A DNA stretch of 21,655 nucleotides from Desulfovibrio sp. (GCA_022839785.1 JALHJW010000019.1:1-21655); one strand, 5' to 3'. Counted from the stretch's first letter, positions 1 through 7,011 are shown. Notes: generated by a model not told the origin, from the letters alone. Program-made: numbers and translations.

Positions 1-183
1 CAGCGAGGCGATGTCCGCGCGCATGAGTTCGCGGATCGCCAGGCCTGCCGCGTCGTCGGCCGCGCTGTTGATGCGCAGGCCCGAGGACAGCCGGGCCACC
101 GAGGTGCCCAGGTTGGAGTACGACGCGGCCAGGTTGCGTGAGGCATTCATGGCCATCAGGTTGTGGTTGATGACGAGCGACAT
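1..183 (-). CDS. fliC: Flagellin, N-terminal fragment (gene runs off the left edge)
   Basis: Filament subunit of the flagellum, exported by the flagellar type III system. Only the first 61 codons lie in the window. They read MSLVINHNLMAMNASRNL..., with the classic D0/D1 flagellin signature: an early INHN motif, a heptad-like helix, then LSSGLRINSAADDAAGLAI at about residues 32-50. The start ATG (181-183) is preceded by a near-ideal AAGGAGG at 191-197 with 7 nt spacing, and a sigma-28 promoter lies further upstream at 268-294. The N-terminal motif alone makes the identification firm. Because the variable centre and C-terminus are missing, I cannot tell whether this is the main filament protein or a minor flagellin; fliC is used generically. 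It is transcribed divergently from the M23 peptidase gene. Confidence 0.92.
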   Translation of the reverse strand, partial: MSLVINHNLMAMNASRNLAASYSNLGTSVARLSSGLRINSAADDAAGLAIRELMRADIASL

Positions 184-267
184 GACAATTCCTCCTTGAA
201 TACGTTACCGGCGTCCTTGCCGTTTGAACGGGGACCATACCCACGCTGATCCCACCGTCGCTCGCCC

Positions 268-294
268 TATCGGCCCATAGAGAAATCCCTTTAG
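268..294 (-). promoter_or_regulatory. Sigma-28 (FliA) promoter of the flagellin gene
   Basis: Read on the minus strand, TAAA (291-294) is followed by exactly 15 nt and then GCCGATAG (268-275). This matches the FliA consensus TAAA-N15-GCCGATAA at all but the last base. An A/T tract lies just upstream (295-312). The implied transcript start near 260 gives a leader of roughly 75 nt before the flagellin ATG. The position in front of a flagellin gene makes the assignment strong. Confidence 0.87.
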
Positions 295-480
295 GGTTTT
301 TTTCAAAAAAAATCCGACGACTCCCCCGTCCCCTCTCCGAATCCCCGGTTTCTCCGCCCCCGCGGCCTCTGCAACGCCGCCCGGCGAGACTGGACACGAG
401 GCTCCTGATGGTGTAGCAACTCCATAATTTGACTGGGAATTGTGCGACATTCGAGAAAACGACAGCGACACCGGGACGTC

Positions 481-1803
481 ATGCGCCACAAACACCGAAA
501 TATCCATAACAGCACAGCCAAACGCCCTCTCGCAGTGCGTTTGGCTTTTTTGTTTTGCGGCCTCCTGCTCCTCGTCTCACTGGTCATTCCCTATCTGAGG
601 GGGCCCAAGGGTACCGCGCCCGCCGAGGAGAAACAGTCCGCGCCCGTCGCGGAAGCGCCGCCTCCCGCGCCCACCACCGCCGTGATCAAGGACACGGTCA
701 AGCCCGGCGACACCTTCGCCGCCATCCTCGGCCCGCACATCTCCTCCGCCGGGGTCCACTCCCTGGTCCAGCAGAGCGCCAAGATATACCCCCTCTCCCG
801 CATCACCGCGGGCCGGAACTACGAAATCGTCTCCGAGGCCGACAGCTTCCGGCGCTTCGTCTACGACATCGACAGCGAGGAACAGCTGATCATCGAATCG
901 GACGGCAACGGCTACTCCATCAACCGCGTGCCCATCGAGTACGAGGTGCGCACGGCCCTGGCCCAGGGAACCATCACGGACAGCCTGTTCCAGGCCGTGG
1001 ACGAGGCCGGGGAGCATGAACTGCTGGTCTACAGGATCGCCGACATCTTCGAATACGACATCGACTTCGCCCGCAGCCTGCGCGAGGGCGACTCCTTCCG
1101 CGTGCTGCTGGAGAAACGCTACCTGGACGGGACGTTCGCGGGCTACGGCCGGGTCTTCGCGGCCCGCTTCGACAACCAGGGGCAGGCCTTCTACGGCGTG
1201 GCCTTCTCCGAGGACGGCGGCAGGCCCTACTTCTACAATCTGGAAGGCCGCTCCGTGCGCAAGGCCTTTCTCAAGGCGCCGCTCAAGTTCACGCGCATCA
1301 GCTCCAGCTTCTCCTGGCGCAGGCTGCACCCCATCCTGCACGAATACAAGGCCCACCCGGCCATCGACTACGCGGCGCCCGTGGGCACCCCCGTACGCAG
1401 CGTGGGCGACGGGACCGTCACCTTCGTGGGCGTGCAGGGCGCGGCGGGCAGAATGATCACCGTGCGCCACCTCAGCGGCTACGAAACCATGTACCTGCAC
1501 CTCAACGGCTACGCCAAGGGCATCCGCAGCGGGGCCAAGGTGAGCCAGGGCCAGGTCATCGGCTACGTGGGCTCCTCGGGGAGATCCACGGGGCCCCACC
1601 TCGACTTCCGCATGAAGCAGAACGGCAAGTACATCAACCCCATGTCCGTGAAGACGCCGCCCGCGCTGAACATCTCCAAGAAGGCCATGCCGGAGTTCTC
1701 GCGCATCGCCAAGAAGTACCGGGGCATCCTCGACCTGGAGGAGCCCCTGCAGGCTGAGGCGCTTCCCGCGCCGGACGCCCCGGGCGCGGCGCAGAAGCTC
1801 TGA
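481..1803 (+). CDS. M23-family metallopeptidase, membrane-anchored peptidoglycan hydrolase
   Basis: Likely a cell-wall endopeptidase that cuts peptide cross-links in the periplasm. In the 440-residue version there is a short basic N-terminus, a membrane segment or uncleaved signal at about 19-38, a Pro/Ala-rich linker, an OapA/LysM-like segment at about 70-117 (DTVKPGDTFAAIL), a middle domain, and an M23 domain at about 275-390. Expected catalytic residues are visible: H292 and D296 in HPAID and H340 in YLHLN. The last motif reads GPHLDF (H373, D375), where most M23 enzymes have HxH, so the third zinc ligand would be Asp. The start is uncertain: ATG 481 is used, but GTG 442 is in frame and adds 13 residues, and neither has a convincing ribosome binding site. 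A terminator-like hairpin at 516-551 overlaps the first codons. A strong terminator follows the stop. Confidence 0.88.
   Translation: MRHKHRNIHNSTAKRPLAVRLAFLFCGLLLLVSLVIPYLRGPKGTAPAEEKQSAPVAEAPPPAPTTAVIKDTVKPGDTFAAILGPHISSAGVHSLVQQSAKIYPLSRITAGRNYEIVSEADSFRRFVYDIDSEEQLIIESDGNGYSINRVPIEYEVRTALAQGTITDSLFQAVDEAGEHELLVYRIADIFEYDIDFARSLREGDSFRVLLEKRYLDGTFAGYGRVFAARFDNQGQAFYGVAFSEDGGRPYFYNLEGRSVRKAFLKAPLKFTRISSSFSWRRLHPILHEYKAHPAIDYAAPVGTPVRSVGDGTVTFVGVQGAAGRMITVRHLSGYETMYLHLNGYAKGIRSGAKVSQGQVIGYVGSSGRSTGPHLDFRMKQNGKYINPMSVKTPPALNISKKAMPEFSRIAKKYRGILDLEEPLQAEALPAPDAPGAAQKL
516..551 (+). terminator. Terminator-like hairpin inside the 5' end of the M23 reading frame
   Basis: A perfect 10-bp inverted repeat, AGCCAAACGC (516-525) and GCGTTTGGCT (537-546), has an 11-nt loop and is followed by a run of six T residues (546-551). 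This has every hallmark of an intrinsic terminator, yet it lies within the open frame of the following peptidase, just before its membrane segment. It could end a short upstream transcript, act as an attenuator, or fortuitously encode part of the protein. Structure certain, function inferred. Confidence 0.6.
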
Positions 1804-1820
1804 CCCTCCGGACGGCCGCC

Positions 1821-1854
1821 ACGAAAAAAGCCCCCGTGCGGGGGCTTTTTTCGT
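1821..1854. terminator. Bidirectional intrinsic terminator between convergent genes
   Basis: A perfect 15-bp inverted repeat (ACGAAAAAAGCCCCC at 1821-1835 and its complement at 1840-1854) encloses a GTGC loop. The stem carries a T-run on each strand, so it can stop transcription of the M23 gene from the left and of the zinc-ribbon gene (ends 1877, minus strand) from the right. Confidence 0.92.
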
Positions 1855-1876
1855 GGGCGAACCGTCGGTCAGCGGC

Positions 1877-2122
1877 CTAGTCGAGCTTCGGACACCAGGA
1901 CAGCAGGTTGAAGGGCGCGAAGTTCTGCTTGGGGTCCTCGGCGTAGCGGGTGCCGAGGTTGGAGTCGTCGCGCTTGCCCTTGATCTGCTCCGACGAGCCC
2001 TTGTAATAGCGGCAGTCGTTGTTGTTGCAGACCAGGATGATGCCCCACCATGTCTCGGGCGGCGCTTCCCATTCGCACAGCTTGTCGCCGCAGTGGGGGC
2101 AGAAACGTTCGGGATATTCCAT
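1877..2122 (-). CDS. Small zinc-ribbon protein (Ogr/Delta-like zinc finger)
   Basis: An 81-residue protein with two cysteine knuckles, CPHC at residues 8-11 and CNNNDC in the first half, spaced as in a zinc ribbon. The W/P-rich connecting segment (EAPPETWWGIILVC) and the Tyr-rich stretch after the second knuckle recall Ogr/Delta-like zinc-finger proteins, which in phages are transcription activators. Whether this chromosomal protein binds DNA or RNA cannot be judged here. The start at 2122 is chosen because AAGGAG lies 7 nt upstream on the minus strand; the open frame extends further upstream (to 2233), but those extra residues are basic and of low complexity. The leader contains a tandem 9-mer (CGTTTCGGT twice, 2139-2156). 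The gene converges on the M23 gene and shares its terminator. Confidence 0.8.
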   Translation of the reverse strand: MEYPERFCPHCGDKLCEWEAPPETWWGIILVCNNNDCRYYKGSSEQIKGKRDDSNLGTRYAEDPKQNFAPFNLLSWCPKLD

Positions 2123-2162
2123 CGGATGCTCCTTGCTTCGTTTCGGTCGTTTCGGTGCGCTT

Positions 2163-2190
2163 GACCTAATGCCTGGGCGGGCCGCGTCAA
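2163..2190 (-). promoter_or_regulatory. Possible promoter of the zinc-ribbon gene
   Basis: On the minus strand, TTGACG (2185-2190) is followed after 16 nt by TAGGTC (2163-2168). The -35 match is good and the -10 match poor, so this is a weak candidate placed by its position about 40 nt before the start codon. Confidence 0.28.
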
Positions 2191-2267
2191 GACGCCGGGA
2201 CCGCAATTTTTCCGCCCGGGCCTCCCCGGCCATTGCAAAAAACCGCCGCCCGCTCCATCATGGCCGG

Positions 2268-3836
2268 ATGAACACGCCTGAGGAACGGACGGACGCCGTC
2301 GTCATCGTGCGGCCCGGGGAACGCGGCCGGGTCGTGGACCCGCCGCGCGGCCTGACCGTCGCGCAACTCATGTTCCTGCACCAGGACGGCCCTGTCAAGC
2401 CGCTGTGCGGAGGAATCGGCCGCTGCGGCCGCTGCGCCGCGCGCTTTCTGGCGGGCGCGCCGGAGCCGGACGCGGCGGACCTCGCCACGCTTCCCGCGGA
2501 CGAACTCGCGCGCGGCGTGCGCCTGACCTGCCGCCATCTGGCCCGGCCCGGCATGGTCGTGGAGGACCTGCCGGAGCACGACGCCGCGCCCGTCCCCGCG
2601 CCGCCGTCGGGCCCGCCGGCCGCGGCCCTGGCCGTGGACCTCGGCACCACCAGCATCCATTGGGCCGCCCTGGACGCGGCCGGAACCATCCTGGCCCAGG
2701 GCGCGGAGCCCAACCCGCAACTCGGCGCGGGCAGCGAGATCATGTCCCGGCTGGCCTTCGCCCTCGCGGGCCATGCCGGGCATCTGCGCGATCTGGTCCT
2801 GGACCGGCTGCGCGCCCTGCACGCGGCCTGCGGCTCGCCGCCGCGCCTCAGTCTGGCCGCGAACCCGGCCATGACCGCCCTGCTCCTGGGCGCGCCCGTG
2901 CACGGCCTGGCCGGAGCGCCCTACCGCCTGGACGAACCCGGCGGCCGCGAGGCAGACCTCGCGGGCGACCTGCCGCCGTGCTACCTGCCGCCGCAGTTCG
3001 GCCCCTTCGTGGGCGGCGACGTGAGCGCCGGGATACTGGCCCTGCAAAGCGGAAACAGTCCCCGCCCCCCCTGGCTGCTGGCCGATTTCGGGACCAACGG
3101 CGAATTCGCCCTGGCCCTGCCGGACGGCCGCCTCCTCCTCGCCTCCGTGCCCATGGGGCCGGCCCTGGAAGGCGTGGGGCTGGCGCAGGGCTGCCTGGCC
3201 GGACCGGGCGCGGCCACGGGCTTCGCCCTCACCCCGGCCGGACTCGCGCCCGAGGTCATGGGACCGTGGGACGCCCCTGCCCTGCGCGGCCTCTCCGGCA
3301 CCGGCGCGGTCTCGCTCCTGGCCCAGCTCAAACGCGCCGGAGCGCTTGACGCGCACGGCCGCTTCATGACACGAACCGGGGCCGCCTCGCCCCTGGCCGC
3401 GCGGCTGCTGCGGCCCCTGACGGCGCGGCGCGGCGAACCCGCCCTGGCGCTGCCCGGCGGCCTCAGCCTGCTCGCCTCGGACGTGGAAGAGGTCCTGAAG
3501 GTCAAGGCGGCCTGCAACCTCGCCTTCTCCAGCCTCTTCGCCGCGGCGGGGATCGCGGCGCGGGACCTCTCCGCCCTGTTCCTGGCGGGCGCATTGGGCA
3601 GCCACGTCCGCCCCGCCGACCTGGAGGAGCTGGGCTTCCTCCCGCCCCGGCTCGGCGACCGCGTCCAGGCCGCGGGCAACACCTCCCTGGCCGGAGCGCG
3701 GCTCCTGGCCCTCTCGGACCAGGCGCGCGAGGCCGCGGCCGCCCTGCCCGGCCGCGCGCTGGTCCTGGACCTCACGGCCTCCCCGGACTACGGCAGCCAC
3801 TTCATCGAAAGGATGCGCTTTACCCATGTGCCCTGA
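2268..3836 (+). CDS. RACo-like protein: ferredoxin plus ASKHA domain (DUF4445)
   Basis: A 522-residue protein with the domain order of RACo, the ATP-dependent reductive activator that returns an inactive Co(II) corrinoid protein to Co(I). An N-terminal [2Fe-2S] ferredoxin-like domain has cysteines C47-x5-C53-x2-C56 (LCGGIGRCGRC) and a distal C88 (TCRH). After a Pro-rich linker (about 105-118) comes an ASKHA-type ATPase with phosphate motifs DLGTTS (124-129) and DFGTNGE, a GTGAVSL segment, and the conserved FLAGALG stretch near the end. No corrinoid protein or methyltransferase gene lies nearby, so its partner is unknown. The ATG at 2268 lacks an obvious ribosome binding site; upstream in-frame sequence is not protein-like. 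Its end overlaps the next gene by 11 nt, implying coupled translation. Confidence 0.85.
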   Translation: MNTPEERTDAVVIVRPGERGRVVDPPRGLTVAQLMFLHQDGPVKPLCGGIGRCGRCAARFLAGAPEPDAADLATLPADELARGVRLTCRHLARPGMVVEDLPEHDAAPVPAPPSGPPAAALAVDLGTTSIHWAALDAAGTILAQGAEPNPQLGAGSEIMSRLAFALAGHAGHLRDLVLDRLRALHAACGSPPRLSLAANPAMTALLLGAPVHGLAGAPYRLDEPGGREADLAGDLPPCYLPPQFGPFVGGDVSAGILALQSGNSPRPPWLLADFGTNGEFALALPDGRLLLASVPMGPALEGVGLAQGCLAGPGAATGFALTPAGLAPEVMGPWDAPALRGLSGTGAVSLLAQLKRAGALDAHGRFMTRTGAASPLAARLLRPLTARRGEPALALPGGLSLLASDVEEVLKVKAACNLAFSSLFAAAGIAARDLSALFLAGALGSHVRPADLEELGFLPPRLGDRVQAAGNTSLAGARLLALSDQAREAAAALPGRALVLDLTASPDYGSHFIERMRFTHVP

Positions 3837-5268
3837 ACGCACCATTCCCCCGGCCCCGGCCGACCTCTTTCCCGCACTCCCGGCCGACGCCGCGGCGCAT
3901 CTGGACCGCTACGGCCTGCTCGTGCGCGACGCTCTGCGTCTGAAGCCCAAGCACGCCCGGCTCCTGCCCATCGAGATCCGCGACCTCTCCGCCACCCTCA
4001 CGGACGAGCGCGACGACTTCGCCCCGGACTACATGACCCGGCCCGGCCCCCTGGCCGCCTACGTCCACTACTTCCACCCCTGGAATCTTTACCGCCTCAC
4101 CCGGCTCCTGGCCGCCCTGCCCCTGGACCTGCCCGACGACGCCCTGATCGCGGACCTCGGCGCGGGGCCGCTCACCGTGCTCACCGCCCTGTGGCTGGCC
4201 CGGCCGGACCTGCGCCGCCGCCCCCTGCGCTTCCTGTGCCTGGACCGCGCGGGCAAGACCCTGAAGCTCGGCCTGGACATCTTCCGCCGCCTGGCCCCGG
4301 ACTGTCCCTGGAACATCCGCATCGAGGCCGAGCATCTCTTCCGCCTGCCCCATTTCCTGGGGCGCGAACAGGCCCGGCTCATCACCGCAGCCAACGTGCT
4401 CAACGAACTCTTCGGCGGCCCCACGGGCAAACGCGACGCCGAGCTGGACAGCCTGGCCGGACGTCTCGCCGCGCACCTCGATCCCGACGGCCAGATGCTC
4501 GTCATCGAGCCCGGCACCCGGCTGGCCGCGCGCCGCCTCATCGAGTTGCGCGAAACCCTGATCGAGAACGGCATGGGCGTCACCGCGCCCTGTCCGCACC
4601 AGGACGAATGTCCCATGCCCGGCAGCGGCAACAAGGCCTGGTGCCACTTCGCCTTCGACGTGCGCGGCGCGCCCCCCTGGCTGCTGCAGCTTGCCGAGGC
4701 CGCCCGCCTGCCCAAGGAACGCCTCTCCCTCTCCTTTCTCCTCGCCCGGCATGGCAGTCTGGAGGCCTTGGACAACGCCGCCCGCGTCGTCTCCGAGAGC
4801 TTCGCCCTGCCCGGCAACTTGCGCGGCCAGTACGCCTGCACCCCGCGCGGCCTCGCCCTGCTGACCTTCGACGCCTGGCCCACCCCGCCCGGCAGCCTGC
4901 TGCGCCTCTCCTGGCCCGAACAGGACCAGCGCGACCCGAAATCCGGCGCGCTCATGGTCCAACGCCCGGGCGAACGCCCCCTGCCCCCGGCCCGCACGCC
5001 CGCCCCGCGTCCGCCAGCCCCCCGTCCGGCGCAGGAACGGAACGCGGACAGACCCGTAGCGGACGGCAGGCCTGCGCCACGCCGTGCGCCGAGGACGGAG
5101 CGCGCACCCGCGACGAGCGGCAAGCCCGCAGGGGACTCCACGTCCGCGCCCCGCGCCCGCCACGGCAAGCCCGGCACGCCGGACGCGCCGGGAAAACCGT
5201 CCGGACGCGGCAAACACGGCAAGCCCGCGCCACGCCGGGCCGGGAAGAAGACCGGGAAGAAGGACTGA
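3826..5268 (+). CDS. Rsm22/METTL17-family small-subunit methyltransferase with candidate Fe-S site
   Basis: A 480-residue member of the Rsm22 family, SAM-dependent proteins tied to small ribosomal subunit assembly (mitochondrial Rsm22/METTL17). A SAM-binding motif reads ADLGAGP at about 109-115. The family hallmark is clear: CPHQDECPM (C256, C262), then WCHF (C273), with a fourth cysteine in YACTPRG (C338). In METTL17 equivalent cysteines hold a [4Fe-4S] cluster, so a cluster is likely here by homology. The last 100 or so residues are a Pro/Arg/Lys/Gly-rich tail with HGKP repeats ending in GKKTGKKD, probably disordered and RNA-binding. It overlaps the RACo-like gene upstream by 11 nt. Whether the protein methylates rRNA or only assists assembly is unsettled for the family. 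Confidence 0.85.
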   Translation: MCPERTIPPAPADLFPALPADAAAHLDRYGLLVRDALRLKPKHARLLPIEIRDLSATLTDERDDFAPDYMTRPGPLAAYVHYFHPWNLYRLTRLLAALPLDLPDDALIADLGAGPLTVLTALWLARPDLRRRPLRFLCLDRAGKTLKLGLDIFRRLAPDCPWNIRIEAEHLFRLPHFLGREQARLITAANVLNELFGGPTGKRDAELDSLAGRLAAHLDPDGQMLVIEPGTRLAARRLIELRETLIENGMGVTAPCPHQDECPMPGSGNKAWCHFAFDVRGAPPWLLQLAEAARLPKERLSLSFLLARHGSLEALDNAARVVSESFALPGNLRGQYACTPRGLALLTFDAWPTPPGSLLRLSWPEQDQRDPKSGALMVQRPGERPLPPARTPAPRPPAPRPAQERNADRPVADGRPAPRRAPRTERAPATSGKPAGDSTSAPRARHGKPGTPDAPGKPSGRGKHGKPAPRRAGKKTGKKD

Positions 5269-5345
5269 TCCGCAGGCCGGACCGCGATGTCAGCGCGGAC
5301 GGCGGGAACGCCGGACGAAAACAGGCTCACGAAGATGCGCGGCGC

Positions 5346-5732
5346 TCAAAGCAGCCGCACCGGGCCGGGATAGAGCGCCACGACGGCGTCGCCGGTCAGC
5401 AGCACGATGCCCTCGACCATGGCCTGGGCCACCAGGATGCGGTCGAAGGGATCCTTGTGGATCGGGGGGAGTCCTTCCACGGCAACGGCATGCTCACTGG
5501 CGACGGGCAACTCGCTGTAGCCGTTGTCCAGCAGCCCGCGCCGCAAAAGTCGCGCGTCCACCTGAAAACCATCACGCCCAAGGCCGCGCTTGATGGCGAT
5601 CTCCCAAAGGCTGGCGGCGCTGAAGAACAACTCGTTCTCAGGCGCGGCGATGAGCGCCCGCGCCTCGGCGGACAGCCGTTCCGGAGCGCCCGCGGCCCAG
5701 AGCAGCAGATGCGTGTCCAGCAGCAGCTTCAC
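5346..5732 (-). CDS. PIN-domain ribonuclease toxin (VapC-like)
   Basis: A 128-residue single-domain PIN nuclease, presumably the toxin of a type II toxin-antitoxin pair that cleaves RNA when free. The start MKLLLDTHLLLW is the signature of the Sll0205-like PIN subgroup. Metal-binding acidic residues are visible: D6, E44 (SLWEIAIK), D94 and D97 (HKDPFD), and D115 (TGD). All are intact, so the nuclease should be active. Translation starts at a GTG (5730-5732) that overlaps the antitoxin stop in the tetranucleotide GTGA, so the two proteins are coupled, antitoxin first. The target RNA cannot be deduced. Confidence 0.9.
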   Translation of the reverse strand: MKLLLDTHLLLWAAGAPERLSAEARALIAAPENELFFSAASLWEIAIKRGLGRDGFQVDARLLRRGLLDNGYSELPVASEHAVAVEGLPPIHKDPFDRILVAQAMVEGIVLLTGDAVVALYPGPVRLL

Positions 5733-5974
5733 GCAGAGCCCCCGAACAGCGCCTCGATGTCGCCCTGGCCCATGCGGTCGAAATCCTCCGGCACGGCGAG
5801 CTGCCCCGCCATGAATCCCAAACGCCGCACCTGGTCGGCCTCGGGCGCGGACAGCGCCATGACCTTGACCAAGGGCCGCCCCGCCTTGGCGATGACGAAC
5901 GGCTCCCCCTTGGCCGCCAGCTCCACCAACCGCGACAAATGCGTTTTGGCCTCATGGATGTTGACTGTCTGCAT
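5729..5974 (-). CDS. Phd/YefM-type antitoxin
   Basis: An 81-residue antitoxin. The N-terminus (MQTVNIHEAKTHLSRLVELA) and the following GEPFVIAKAGRPLVKV form the Phd/YefM DNA-binding fold; the C-terminal part (DFDRMGQGDIEALFG) is the expected toxin-neutralising tail. The start at 5974 is preferred over an ATG 12 nt upstream (5986) because GGAGG lies just before it. It probably represses its own promoter through the palindrome at 5990-6007. A Phd-fold antitoxin with a PIN toxin is a common mixed pairing. Confidence 0.88.
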   Translation of the reverse strand: MQTVNIHEAKTHLSRLVELAAKGEPFVIAKAGRPLVKVMALSAPEADQVRRLGFMAGQLAVPEDFDRMGQGDIEALFGGSA

Positions 5975-5989
5975 GCGCGCCTCCATATG

Positions 5990-6007
5990 GACTAAGTCTA
6001 TTTAGTC
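5990..6007. promoter_or_regulatory. Palindromic operator overlapping the -10 of the toxin-antitoxin promoter
   Basis: GACTAA (5990-5995) and TTAGTC (6002-6007) form a perfect 6-bp inverted repeat with a 6-nt spacer, followed by an extra TAGTC copy (6009-6012 region). It covers the -10 element, which is where a Phd-type antitoxin would bind to autorepress. The function is inferred from position. Confidence 0.6.
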
Positions 6008-6026
6008 TAGTCCTGAAAGATGTCAA
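5999..6026 (-). promoter_or_regulatory. Sigma-70 promoter of the toxin-antitoxin operon
   Basis: On the minus strand a perfect -35 TTGACA (6021-6026) is followed after 16 nt by a -10-like TAAATA (5999-6004). The predicted transcript start lies about 20 nt before the antitoxin start at 5974. The segment is distinctly A/T-richer than its surroundings. Confidence 0.7.
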
Positions 6027-6081
6027 GAGCCAAGCCGGCAGAGACGGTTCTTCCCGCGACGCGCGATGGAAAGTTTGGAAG

Positions 6082-6130
6082 GCGGAGGGGGAGAGGGAGA
6101 CTTTCGGAAAGTCTCCCTCTCCCCCTCCGC
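6082..6130. repeat. Perfect 23-bp palindrome with a 3-nt loop
   Basis: The left arm (6082-6104) is a purine-rich strand ending in GAGACTTT; the right arm (6108-6130) is its exact complement, with a CGG loop. It lies 24 nt beyond the stop of folP and before the toxin-antitoxin promoter. It could terminate the ftsH-folP transcript or protect its 3' end, although no T-run follows on the minus strand. A dispersed extragenic palindrome is the alternative. Confidence 0.75.
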
Positions 6131-6153
6131 GATTCCCTTCGCTCCTCCCTTTC

Positions 6154-7011
6154 CTACTCTTCCCTCTTCATCGCCTCTGCCAGGCGCAGAGCCTGGATGG
6201 CCGGGGCGATCTCGTGCAGGCGGTGGATGCGGACGTTTCGGGTCTGGAGGATGGCGGTGGCGATGCGGGTGGGCTCGGGGCGGCTTTCGGGGGGGAGATC
6301 GAGAAGTTTGGCCAGCCAGCTCTTGTTGGAGAGACCCATGTAGAGGGGGCGGCCGAGGGTGTGCAGTTCCTCGATGCGGCGGAAGATGGTCAGGTTGTGT
6401 TCCAGGGTCTTGCCGAAGCCAATGCCCGGATCGAGCACGATGCGGTCCTCGGGCAGTCCGGCGGCGGTGAGGCGGCCCAGGCGCTCCTCGAAGAAGGCCA
6501 GCAGGTCGGCCACGACGTCGCCGTAGCGCGGGCCCGCCTGCATGGTGCGCGGCTCGCCCTGGGCGTGCATGAGCACGTAGCCGGGCTTGCGCGCTGCCAG
6601 CACGTCTAAAAGCGCGGGATCGTGGCGGCAGGCCGAGACGTCGTTGACGATGGCCGCTCCGGCCGCGAGGCAGGCGTCGGCCACGGCGGCCTTGGTGGTG
6701 TCGATGGAAAGGACGGCCTCGGGCGCGCGGGCCGCAAGCTCCCGCACGACGGGCAGGACGCGGGCGAGTTCGGCCACGACGTCCACGGGGGCCGCGCCGG
6801 GCCGGGTGGATTCGCCGCCGATGTCCAGGACGTGCGCGCCCTCGCCCAGAAGCTTTTCGGCGTGCGCCACGGCCGCGGCTGGCGCGTCGTGGCTGCCACC
6901 GTCATAGAAGGAGTCGGGCGTGGCGTTGACGATGCCGCAGACGAGAAAAGGGGCGGGTCCAAGGACCCTGCCCCCCTTGATCGTCCAGGAGACGGAAGCA
7001 GCCTGACGCAT
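6154..7011 (-). CDS. folP: Dihydropteroate synthase
   Basis: Condenses p-aminobenzoate with hydroxymethyl-dihydropterin pyrophosphate in folate synthesis; the sulfonamide target. The 285-residue product shows the family signatures in order: GIVNATPDSFYDGG at about 26-39, DIGGESTRPG at about 63-72, SIDTTK, NDVSA, LDPGIGFGKT, GLSNKSW, and a terminal RIHRLHEI segment where most members have R-x-HDV. The ATG at 7011 is chosen because AGGAG stands 8 nt upstream on the minus strand; an in-frame GTG at 7047 would add 12 residues without a comparable site. It follows ftsH on the same strand after about 170 nt, the conserved ftsH-folP order. Confidence 0.95.
   Translation of the reverse strand: MRQAASVSWTIKGGRVLGPAPFLVCGIVNATPDSFYDGGSHDAPAAAVAHAEKLLGEGAHVLDIGGESTRPGAAPVDVVAELARVLPVVRELAARAPEAVLSIDTTKAAVADACLAAGAAIVNDVSACRHDPALLDVLAARKPGYVLMHAQGEPRTMQAGPRYGDVVADLLAFFEERLGRLTAAGLPEDRIVLDPGIGFGKTLEHNLTIFRRIEELHTLGRPLYMGLSNKSWLAKLLDLPPESRPEPTRIATAILQTRNVRIHRLHEIAPAIQALRLAEAMKREE

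Noticed and set aside
425..450. Sigma-54 promoter near the M23 start (TGGGA...TGC)
   Set aside because: The GG and GC elements are too close together for the -24/-12 spacing.
2019..2267. N-terminal extension of the RACo-like protein
   Set aside because: The extra residues cross the leader of the divergent zinc-ribbon gene and look non-coding; the ferredoxin fold begins after 2268.
4191..6005. Plus-strand open frame running from the Rsm22-like gene across the toxin-antitoxin genes
   Set aside because: Arg/Pro/Ala-rich out-of-frame translation that covers two genes with clear families; no domain seen.
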